Positions 1 to 5,320 of a stretch of DNA of 5,320 bases are shown one piece after another. The stretch is taken from assembly GCA_026399445.1 (NCBI GenBank), contig JAPLRA010000294.1:1-5320 (forward strand), written 5' to 3'. Under the pieces are notes generated by a model. That model did no database searches, was not told the DNA's origin, and worked only from the letters and a program-made list of their open reading frames with translations. The translations under genes were made by a program, and so were the position numbers. This stretch comes from Sulfuritalea sp. GTDB taxonomy: Bacteria > Pseudomonadota > Gammaproteobacteria > Burkholderiales > Rhodocyclaceae. How positions within the stretch are numbered: position 1 is the stretch's first letter; every line of letters begins with the position of its first letter.

Positions 1-860
1 TCGACACCCTTCTGGAAAGCCTGAAGTCGCGCGGATACGCGCACCCGGCGGCCGTTGTCGGCGTTGGCGGCGGCATTGTCCTGGATACGGCGAAAGCCGT
101 TTCCAACCTGCTGACCAACGGCGGCCGGGCGGCGGACTATCAGGGATGGGATCTGGTAAAGCAGCCCGGCGTGTTCAAGCTTGGCGTTCCCACGATTTCG
201 GGAACGGGGGCGGAGGCAACCCGCACCTGCGTGATGACCAATCCGGCCAATGGCCTGAAACTTGGCATGAACAGCGATTACACGGTGTTCGACCACATCA
301 TCATGGATCCCGAGCTGACGGCGACCGTGCCGCGGGACCAGTACTACTTCACCGGGATGGATGCCTACATCCACTGCATCGAATCCATGGCGGGCAGCTA
401 TCGCAACGCGATCGGCGATGCCTACTCGCGAGAGACCGTCAACCTGTGTCGCCAGGTGTTTCTGGGTGACGACATGATGAGCACCACCAACCGTGAAAAG
501 CTGATGGTGGCCTCCTATCTGGGCGGTTGCGCCATCGCCACCAGCTACGTCGGACTGGTGCATCCCTTCTCGGCGGGCTTGAGCGTGGTGTTCGGGCTTC
601 ACCATTGCGTGGCCAACTGTATTGTCATGAGGGCGATGGGAGAGTTCTATCCCGAGGCCTGCGACGAGTTCTGGCAAATGGCCGACAAGCAGGGTGTGGC
701 CATACCGGCCGGAGTCGGCGCCAACCTGACAAGCGATCAGCACAAGGCGCTGTATGAGGCGACAGTCGTCCACCAGAAGCCCTTGACCAACGCACTGGGC
801 GACGGATTCAAATCGATCCTCACGCCCGATCGCGTCGCCAGCCTGTTTTCGATGATGTAG
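1..860 (+). CDS. kdnB: KdnB-like iron-containing alcohol dehydrogenase (5' truncated by window)
   Basis: This is the C-terminal 285 residues of a group III (iron-type) alcohol dehydrogenase; the first complete codon is at 3 and the stop is TAG at 858-860. Counting from base 3, the dinucleotide-binding GVGGG lies at residues 20-24, followed by D28 and K31 (the GGGSxxDxAK motif with Ile in the Ser position). SGTGAEAT is at 66-73. The metal ligands expected for the family are all present: D120, H124, H187 and H201, with the last two 14 residues apart as in FucO. About 90-100 N-terminal residues are missing upstream. The overall pattern, and the KdnA-like gene 13 bases downstream, fit KdnB, the Shewanella enzyme that oxidises the C8 hydroxyl of Kdo to an aldehyde for transamination. 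Family membership is very secure. The KdnB assignment rests on remembered similarity and gene pairing, and the true substrate could be another sugar with a terminal hydroxyl. Cytoplasmic; no signal peptide or membrane segment is visible in this part. Confidence 0.85.
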   Translation, partial: DTLLESLKSRGYAHPAAVVGVGGGIVLDTAKAVSNLLTNGGRAADYQGWDLVKQPGVFKLGVPTISGTGAEATRTCVMTNPANGLKLGMNSDYTVFDHIIMDPELTATVPRDQYYFTGMDAYIHCIESMAGSYRNAIGDAYSRETVNLCRQVFLGDDMMSTTNREKLMVASYLGGCAIATSYVGLVHPFSAGLSVVFGLHHCVANCIVMRAMGEFYPEACDEFWQMADKQGVAIPAGVGANLTSDQHKALYEATVVHQKPLTNALGDGFKSILTPDRVASLFSMM

Positions 861-862
861 GA
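859..862 (+). promoter_or_regulatory. Weak Shine-Dalgarno for the KdnA-like gene
   Basis: AGGA overlaps the TAG stop of the preceding dehydrogenase and lies 11 bases before the ATG at 874. It is the only purine-rich match in the 13-base gap. The spacing is a little long, so initiation may depend partly on ribosomes finishing the upstream gene. Confidence 0.4.
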
Positions 863-873
863 CGATAACGACC

Positions 874-2037
874 ATGCCCGGCTATGAACTGGTAGGACAG
901 GAAGAACTGGCGGAAATTCAGGACGTGTTCGCGCACGGTGGCGTGCTCTTTCGTCACGGCTTCGACGCCTTGCGCAACGGTTGCTACAAGGTGCGTGATT
1001 TCGAACAGGCATTCGGCCATGCGATCGGTGCGCCGCACGCGCTGGCCGTGTGCTCGGGAACGGCCGCCTTGCGCGTGGCCTTGGCGGCACTCGGCATCGG
1101 GCCGGGAGACGAAGTCATCACCCAGAGCTTTACCTTCGTGGCCACCGTCGAAGCGATCATCGAATCCGGGGCAACGCTGGTCTGCGCCGAGATCTACACC
1201 ACCTTCAACCTCGATCCGGCTGATCTCGAAAAGCGGATCACGCCGCGCACCCGCGCGGTGATCGCCGTCCATATGCTTGGCACGCCGGCGCGCCTGCCCG
1301 AGATATCAGAACTTTGCCGCAAGCACGGCCTGGTATTGATCGAAGATACGGCCTGGGGATGCGGCGGCAATCTGCAAGGCACGTCGCTCGGCACCTGGGG
1401 CGATATCGGCACCTTCAGCTTCGATTTCGCCAAGACGATGACCACGGGCGAAGGCGGCATGGTCGTGTTCAAGGACCGTGCGACATATGAAAAGGCGGCT
1501 GCCTGGCACGATCATGGACACGAAAACAATCCAAAAGTGCCACGTTGGGAAGACACCCGCGCCAGCAGCGGCTTCAACTTCCGCATGATGGAGTTGCAGG
1601 GCGCGGTCGGCTTGGCCCAATTGAAAAAGCTCCCGGGCGTGGTCACCGCACAGAGGGCAAATCGCGATCGCATCCTCGACGCGGTGCGTGACATCCCGGG
1701 CATCACGCCCCGCACCGTGCCGGACGGAGCATACGATACGGCTGATGCCCTGGTCCTGCTTGTTTTCGATAAGCAACGCGCGCTTCGCTGCCGGGAGCAA
1801 CTGCTGGCCGGCGGCCTCGCCACCAAAATTCTGCCGGAAGCCTATACATGGCATTTCGCCGGAACATGGAGCCATATGCCGGAATTGGTGAACGCCCACG
1901 GCGGTGATCTCGCCAACGCGTTTCCGGCCTCGCGTGCGCTGCTCGAACGCGCGGTATCGCTGCCGGTCGGCGTGCGCATGGATGACTCCGTCCCCGGCCG
2001 TGTCCGGACCGCATTGCAGAAGGCGCTGGCGGCATGA
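874..2037 (+). CDS. kdnA: KdnA-like PLP-dependent sugar aminotransferase (DegT/DnrJ/EryC1 family)
   Basis: This is a full-length 387-residue fold-type I aminotransferase. It shows SGTAAL (61-66) for the PLP phosphate, D158 in the IEDTAWGCGG stretch to contact the pyridine nitrogen, and Schiff-base lysine K187 in SFDFAKTMTTGEGG (182-195). Further signature segments are DHGHE (213-217) and NFRMMELQGAVGLAQL (235-250). The N-terminus MPGYELVGQEE closely resembles the start of KdnA, which transfers an amino group, probably from glutamate, onto 8-oxo-Kdo to give Kdo8N. That resemblance also supports the ATG at 874. Pairing with the KdnB-like gene immediately upstream strengthens the call. Position 161 is Trp where most of the superfamily has Gln or His, which may mark a subgroup. 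The sugar-aminotransferase call is near certain. The substrate is inferred, and with a NeuB homologue downstream it could be a nonulosonate or its precursor rather than Kdo. Cytoplasmic. Confidence 0.87.
   Translation: MPGYELVGQEELAEIQDVFAHGGVLFRHGFDALRNGCYKVRDFEQAFGHAIGAPHALAVCSGTAALRVALAALGIGPGDEVITQSFTFVATVEAIIESGATLVCAEIYTTFNLDPADLEKRITPRTRAVIAVHMLGTPARLPEISELCRKHGLVLIEDTAWGCGGNLQGTSLGTWGDIGTFSFDFAKTMTTGEGGMVVFKDRATYEKAAAWHDHGHENNPKVPRWEDTRASSGFNFRMMELQGAVGLAQLKKLPGVVTAQRANRDRILDAVRDIPGITPRTVPDGAYDTADALVLLVFDKQRALRCREQLLAGGLATKILPEAYTWHFAGTWSHMPELVNAHGGDLANAFPASRALLERAVSLPVGVRMDDSVPGRVRTALQKALAA
2018..2023 (+). promoter_or_regulatory. Shine-Dalgarno for the family-2 glycosyltransferase
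   Basis: AGAAGG lies inside the last codons of the aminotransferase gene, 10 bases before the ATG at 2034. It supports that start, which overlaps the upstream TGA in an ATGA junction. Confidence 0.5.
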
Positions 2038-2699
2038 CCAAGAAGGCTCCCCAAGTTTCGCTTATCGTTCCTGCATTCAATCAGGAACGCTACATCGGCC
2101 GCTGCCTGCGATCGCTGCTCAGCCAGAACTTCCCGCGCGACGATTTCGAAATAATCGTGATCGATGACGGCAGCACGGACAGGACGGAATACGCGCTGGG
2201 ATTGTTCGCCGACGATGTTCGCCTCATCCGCAACGAAACCAATCTGGGCCTGCCTGCCTCGCTCAATCGTGGCATTCACTCCGCCCATGGCGCTTACGTG
2301 GTGCGCGTCGACTCGGACGACTACGTGAACGCCAATTTTCTGCTCTTCCTGCACAGCTTTCTGGCCCAGAATCGCTACATGGACGCCGTTGCCTGCGATT
2401 ACCTCCTGGTCAATGACCGGGAGGACGTCATCGACCGGGTCAACTGCATGGAACGGCCGATCGCCTGCGGCGTGATGTTTCGCATCGAGCAGCTCATCGA
2501 AGTCGGGCTGTACGACGAAAACTTTTTGTTGCACGAAGACCGCGACCTGCGGATCCGGTTTACGCAGAAGTACGCCATCTCCCGGCTTGAGCTGCCGCTC
2601 TATCGGTATCGCCGCCACGAAACCAACATCACGCCGGACCGCCAGCGCCGACTTGTGCCTGCCGGAATAGAACGCGCATCAAAAGGACAATCGAAATGA
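2034..2699 (+). CDS. Family 2 glycosyltransferase (GT-A fold, inverting)
   Basis: This 221-residue protein is a compact GT-A glycosyltransferase. VSLIVPAFNQERYIGRCLRSLL (8-29) is the classic N-terminal strand-helix of family 2. IDDGSTD (43-49) binds the nucleotide. D93 and D95 of RVDSDDY form the DxD-like metal site, and E168-D169 in LLHEDRDLR matches the acidic motif that holds the catalytic base. No membrane helices are seen, so it is a cytoplasmic or peripheral enzyme. It is short for the family (often 250-330 residues), with little beyond the catalytic core and a basic, probably disordered tail. Its start overlaps the aminotransferase stop and its stop overlaps the synthase start, which places it in the same biosynthetic unit. 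Donor and acceptor cannot be read from the sequence. Most characterised nonulosonate transferases are not family 2, so it may add a neighbouring sugar rather than the CMP-activated one. Confidence 0.88.
   Translation: MTKKAPQVSLIVPAFNQERYIGRCLRSLLSQNFPRDDFEIIVIDDGSTDRTEYALGLFADDVRLIRNETNLGLPASLNRGIHSAHGAYVVRVDSDDYVNANFLLFLHSFLAQNRYMDAVACDYLLVNDREDVIDRVNCMERPIACGVMFRIEQLIEVGLYDENFLLHEDRDLRIRFTQKYAISRLELPLYRYRRHETNITPDRQRRLVPAGIERASKGQSK
2683..2687 (+). promoter_or_regulatory. Strong Shine-Dalgarno for the NeuB-family synthase
   Basis: AAGGA lies 8 bases before the ATG at 2696, within the end of the glycosyltransferase gene. It is the best-placed ribosome site in the window and fixes the synthase start despite the ATGA overlap. 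Confidence 0.65.
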
Positions 2700-3766
2700 A
2701 CCAGATCAAGCTTGGCCAGCGAGTGATCGGCCCTCGCAGCAAGCCGTACGTCATTGCCGAAATCGGCGTCAATCACGAGGGCTCGATGGATCAGGCGCGG
2801 CGCCTGATCGATCTCGCCAAGGAAGGCGGCGCGGATGCCGCCAAGTTCCAGTCCTACAAGGCCGGCACCCTTGCCTCGCGTCACTCGCCTTCGTATTGGG
2901 ATACCACCAAGGAACCCACCCGGAGCCAGCACGAGCTTTTCAGCAAGTACGACAGCTTCGGGCCTGACGATTATGTGGCCCTTGCCGGACATTGCCGGCA
3001 GGTGGGCATCGATTTTCTGTCGACCCCGTTCGACGACGATGCAATCGAGTTCCTCGATCCGCTAGTGCCTTTCTTCAAGATCGCGTCGGCGGATCTGACC
3101 AACATCCCTTTCCTGCGCAAGGTTGCCGCCAAGGGCAAGCCTGTCGTGTTATCCACCGGCGCGTGCACGCTGGGAGAAATCGACATTGCCGTGGAAACCC
3201 TGGTTCAGTCGGGCACCACGGATCTGGCGCTGCTGCATTGCATTCTCAACTATCCGACCGACAATCGGAATGCGCATCTGAGGATGATCGAAGGCCTGAA
3301 GCGCGCCTATCCGGAAAGGCCGATCGGCTATTCCGACCACACCCTGCCGGATGACTCGATGACGTCGCTGGTGACGGCGCACCTGCTCGGCGCATCGATC
3401 CTCGAAAAGCATTTCACCCATGACAAGACCTTGCCGGGCAACGATCACTACCACGCGATGGATGTGCATGATCTGGCCCGGTTCGTCGCCCTGGCCGGCC
3501 GGATTCATGAACTGCTGGGCCCAACGGATTTCAAGGCTCCCATCGCCACGGAAGCCCTTTCGCGCAAGAACGCCCGCCGCAGCATTGTGCTGGCGCGCGA
3601 CGTGGCGGCGGGCAGCCCGCTTACCGCCGCCGATCTGACTTACAAACGACCCGGTACCGGGGTCAGCCCCCTTCACTGGGACGAGGTCCTCGGCCGCCGC
3701 CTGCACCATACACTGCAAGCCGACCACGTGCTGCAGTGGGACGACCTGGCGCCATCCGATTCATGA
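2696..3766 (+). CDS. neuB: NeuB-family sialic-acid-type (nonulosonate) synthase with SAF domain
   Basis: This complete 356-residue protein has the length and two-domain plan of NeuB, PseI, LegI and SpsE. These enzymes condense phosphoenolpyruvate with an N-acylated hexosamine-type sugar to give a nine-carbon 2-keto-3-deoxy acid. The TIM-barrel domain carries AEIGVNHEG (21-29) and AAKFQSYK (48-55). STPFD follows around 103-107 and KIASADL soon after. Metal ligands are H215 in GYSDHT and H239 in LEKHFT, with E237 beside H239, matching the Mn-binding set of the Neisseria enzyme. The C-terminal SAF (antifreeze-like) domain spans about 292-352, with the substrate-contacting Arg expected at R318 in KRPGTG. 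The segment after LEKHFT reads LPGNDHYHAMD (246-256) instead of the more common GPDH form, hinting at a distinct subgroup. Family is certain; whether the acceptor is ManNAc, a diacetamido-trideoxyhexose or an unusual amino sugar is unknown. The gene symbol is at family level only. Cytoplasmic. Confidence 0.92.
   Translation: MNQIKLGQRVIGPRSKPYVIAEIGVNHEGSMDQARRLIDLAKEGGADAAKFQSYKAGTLASRHSPSYWDTTKEPTRSQHELFSKYDSFGPDDYVALAGHCRQVGIDFLSTPFDDDAIEFLDPLVPFFKIASADLTNIPFLRKVAAKGKPVVLSTGACTLGEIDIAVETLVQSGTTDLALLHCILNYPTDNRNAHLRMIEGLKRAYPERPIGYSDHTLPDDSMTSLVTAHLLGASILEKHFTHDKTLPGNDHYHAMDVHDLARFVALAGRIHELLGPTDFKAPIATEALSRKNARRSIVLARDVAAGSPLTAADLTYKRPGTGVSPLHWDEVLGRRLHHTLQADHVLQWDDLAPSDS
2785..2813. repeat. 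Near-perfect palindrome inside the synthase gene
   Basis: Arms GATCAGGCGC (2789-2798) and GCGCCTGATC (2800-2809) are exact reverse complements around the single base G2799. After one mismatched pair (2788/2810), three more bases pair on each side (2785-2787 with 2811-2813). The region codes for MDQARRLIDL, a normal part of the synthase, so the symmetry may be a codon coincidence. It could act as a strong mRNA hairpin early in the gene or as a binding site for a symmetric protein. Confidence 0.45.
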
Positions 3767-5320
3767 CCGTCGTTGCAATCATCCAGGCCCGCATGGGCTC
3801 TTCGCGATTCCCCGGGAAAATGCTGTCCCCGCTGGGGCCGCACCCCATACTCGAATGGGTGCTGCGTCGCGTAAAGCAGGCCAGGAAACTCGACAAGGTG
3901 GTGCTCGCGACCTCTGATCGCGCCGAAGATGAAGGGCTGGCGGATCTGGCCCGGACCAACGGCGTAAAGGTCTTTCGCGGCAGCGAAACCGATGTACTTG
4001 CACGCTTTGCCGGGGCGGCGAAAGAAGCCGGCGCCAGCGTCGTCGTAAGAATCTGTGCCGACAATCCGTTTGTCGATCCGGGCGAGATCGATCGCCTGGT
4101 CACTTACTTCGCCGGCAGTTCCTGCGACTATGCCTGCAACCATCAGGACCGCCTCGGCAGTCGCTATGCGGATGGGTTCGGCGCCGAGATACTCAGTGCC
4201 TCGCTCCTCGAAAGCGTAGCGGCAAAGGCGACCGAAGCCCGCCATCGCGAACACGTGACTGTCTATCTGTGGGAGCACGCAAGCGAGTACAAACTGTGCG
4301 CCGTTGCGGCTCCTGCCGAACTGGCGTTCCCGGAACTCCGCTTCGACATTGACACACCGGGCGATCTGGCAACCCTGGAACCGCTGGTAGGTGCCGGCGT
4401 GGCTGTCGAAACGCCTGCGGCAGACATCATTCGGATTGCACAGGCCAATCGCCGTCCCGCCGGCGCCGACTTTCCCGCTGCTGTTTGCGCCGAACTCGAC
4501 GCCTATCTTCAGCGATTGTTTCCCTTGTGCCGGAGCATCACGGGCAATCCCAATCGCGAAACGTTGAGGATTTTGCAGGAACTGGTTCCCCTGACGATCC
4601 ATGAAGTACCGTCCGGAACTGCCGTTTACGACTGGACCATCCCCGACGAATGGAATATCGGCGATGCATGGATCGCCGATTCGACCGGGCGACGCATCGT
4701 CGATTTCAAGGCCAGCAACCTTCACGTCGTCAGCTACAGCGTCCCGGTGCGCGGCGAATACTCCTGGCAGGAGCTGCAGCCCCACCTTCACATCCACCCC
4801 GACCTGCCGAACGCCATCCCCTATCGCACCAGCTACTACAAGCGTGACTGGGGCTTCTGCCTCACCCATGACCAGTATCGGGAACTTGAACAGACGGCCG
4901 GCAGTTTCCAGGTCGTGATCGACAGCCGCCTGGCTCCGGGGTCGCTGACCTACGGTGAATTGATCCTGCCCGGCAAGTCAAGTCAGGAAGTGCTGCTTTC
5001 CTGCTACATCTGCCATCCGTCGATGGCCAACGACTCCTTGAGCGGAGTATTGCTCACCGCATTTCTCGCACGGGAACTGCTGGCACGCGGCGAACGCAAG
5101 TACACCTATCGCATCGTGTTTGTCCCCGAGACCATCGGCGCAATTGCCTACTGCGCCCTCAACGAGACTGCCATGAAGGCGATTGATCTCGGGCTCGTGA
5201 TCACCACCACGGGCGGACCGGGCCGGTTTGGCTACAAGCAAAGCTTCGATGCATCCCACGCCATCAATGCGATGATCGAGGAGGTGTTTCACGATGCCGG
5301 GGCAAGCTTCCTGATCTATC
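3763..5320 (+). CDS. Fusion: SpsF/NeuA-like cytidylyltransferase + DUF4910 aminopeptidase-like domain (3' truncated by window)
   Basis: One uninterrupted frame of 519 codons runs off the window end. Residues 1 to about 210 form a SpsF-type nucleotidyltransferase: IIQARMGSSRFPGK (6-19) binds CTP, GSETDVLARF is at 73-82, RICADNPFVDP (96-106) contains metal ligand D100, REHVT is at 162-166, and RFDIDTPGDL at 193-202. It probably transfers CMP to the keto-acid sugar made by the adjacent synthase. After a short linker, residues from about 242 match the DUF4910/DUF2172 aminopeptidase-like family seen in polysaccharide loci: LFPLCRSITG (252-261), YDWTIPDEWN (289-298), SYYKRDWGFC, then M28-peptidase-like metal motifs CHPSMANDSLSG (417-428, H418 and D424) and VPETIG (454-459, E456). 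The last ligands expected for the family lie past the window. The ATG at 3763 overlaps the upstream TGA and starts exactly at the family N-terminus. No good Shine-Dalgarno precedes it, so coupling is likely. The domain calls are firm; the second domain's substrate is unknown, and it could be a glycan amide hydrolase or transferase rather than a peptidase. Confidence 0.85.
   Translation, partial: MTVVAIIQARMGSSRFPGKMLSPLGPHPILEWVLRRVKQARKLDKVVLATSDRAEDEGLADLARTNGVKVFRGSETDVLARFAGAAKEAGASVVVRICADNPFVDPGEIDRLVTYFAGSSCDYACNHQDRLGSRYADGFGAEILSASLLESVAAKATEARHREHVTVYLWEHASEYKLCAVAAPAELAFPELRFDIDTPGDLATLEPLVGAGVAVETPAADIIRIAQANRRPAGADFPAAVCAELDAYLQRLFPLCRSITGNPNRETLRILQELVPLTIHEVPSGTAVYDWTIPDEWNIGDAWIADSTGRRIVDFKASNLHVVSYSVPVRGEYSWQELQPHLHIHPDLPNAIPYRTSYYKRDWGFCLTHDQYRELEQTAGSFQVVIDSRLAPGSLTYGELILPGKSSQEVLLSCYICHPSMANDSLSGVLLTAFLARELLARGERKYTYRIVFVPETIGAIAYCALNETAMKAIDLGLVITTTGGPGRFGYKQSFDASHAINAMIEEVFHDAGASFLIY

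Noticed and set aside
171..860. A dehydrogenase gene starting at GTG 171
   Set aside because: The same frame is open back to base 3 and encodes the nucleotide-binding GVGGG motif before 171, so the gene begins upstream of the window.
861..873. Possible promoter or terminator between the first two genes
   Set aside because: The gap is only 13 bases, with no hairpin plus T-run and no room for a promoter.
1842..2618. 258-codon open frame on the minus strand
   Set aside because: It is antisense to the family-2 glycosyltransferase and the end of the aminotransferase, has no recognisable motif, and would break a compact one-strand operon.
3149..3727. 192-codon minus-strand frame opposite the synthase
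   Set aside because: The plus-strand frame here encodes the conserved NeuB metal site and SAF domain; the antisense frame shows no family features.
4440..4500. Possible start of a separate DUF4910 gene
   Set aside because: No stop codon ends the cytidylyltransferase frame, and I saw no ATG with a ribosome site in this linker; the simplest reading is a single fused protein.
3673..4869. 398-codon open frame on the minus strand
   Set aside because: It lies opposite the SpsF-DUF4910 fusion and the end of the synthase gene, both of which have strong family motifs. Its translation shows no recognisable domain; long antisense frames are common in GC-rich coding DNA.
4601..4918. 105-codon plus-strand frame in another reading frame
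   Set aside because: It overlaps well-conserved DUF4910 motifs in the frame from 3763; its Pro/Ser/Thr-rich translation is typical of an off-frame GC-rich shadow.

Overview
The window is a gapless stretch of one plus-strand operon from a GC-rich bacterium (roughly 60% G+C by eye). It is most likely a Gram-negative proteobacterium, because the first two genes resemble the enzymes that make 8-amino-3,8-dideoxy-manno-octulosonate (Kdo8N), a lipopolysaccharide sugar. The genus cannot be told from this sequence. The content looks like an accessory surface-polysaccharide or glycoprotein-glycosylation locus, and both ends cut through a gene.

Layout: (1) 1-860 is the 3' part of an iron-type alcohol dehydrogenase resembling KdnB. 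(2) 874-2037 is a DegT/DnrJ/EryC1-type PLP aminotransferase resembling KdnA. (3) 2034-2699 is a small family-2 glycosyltransferase. (4) 2696-3766 is a NeuB-family sialic-acid-type synthase with a C-terminal SAF domain. (5) 3763 to beyond the window end is one continuous frame joining an SpsF/NeuA-like cytidylyltransferase to a DUF4910/DUF2172 aminopeptidase-like domain. Genes 2-5 are joined by three successive 4-base ATGA stop/start overlaps, so they are almost certainly co-transcribed and probably translationally coupled. No promoter, terminator, RNA gene, CRISPR array or mobile element was seen.

Proposed joint role (inference): the KdnB/KdnA pair oxidises a primary sugar alcohol and replaces it with an amine. 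The NeuB homologue condenses a sugar with phosphoenolpyruvate to give an alpha-keto acid sugar. The SpsF-like domain activates that sugar with CMP, and the glycosyltransferase adds a sugar to the glycan. A Kdo8N-type amination pair in the same operon as a nonulosonate synthase and a cytidylyltransferase suggests an amine-bearing 2-keto-3-deoxy sugar that may not be described. The fused aminopeptidase-like domain is the least explained part; it might trim or transfer an acyl or aminoacyl group on that amine.
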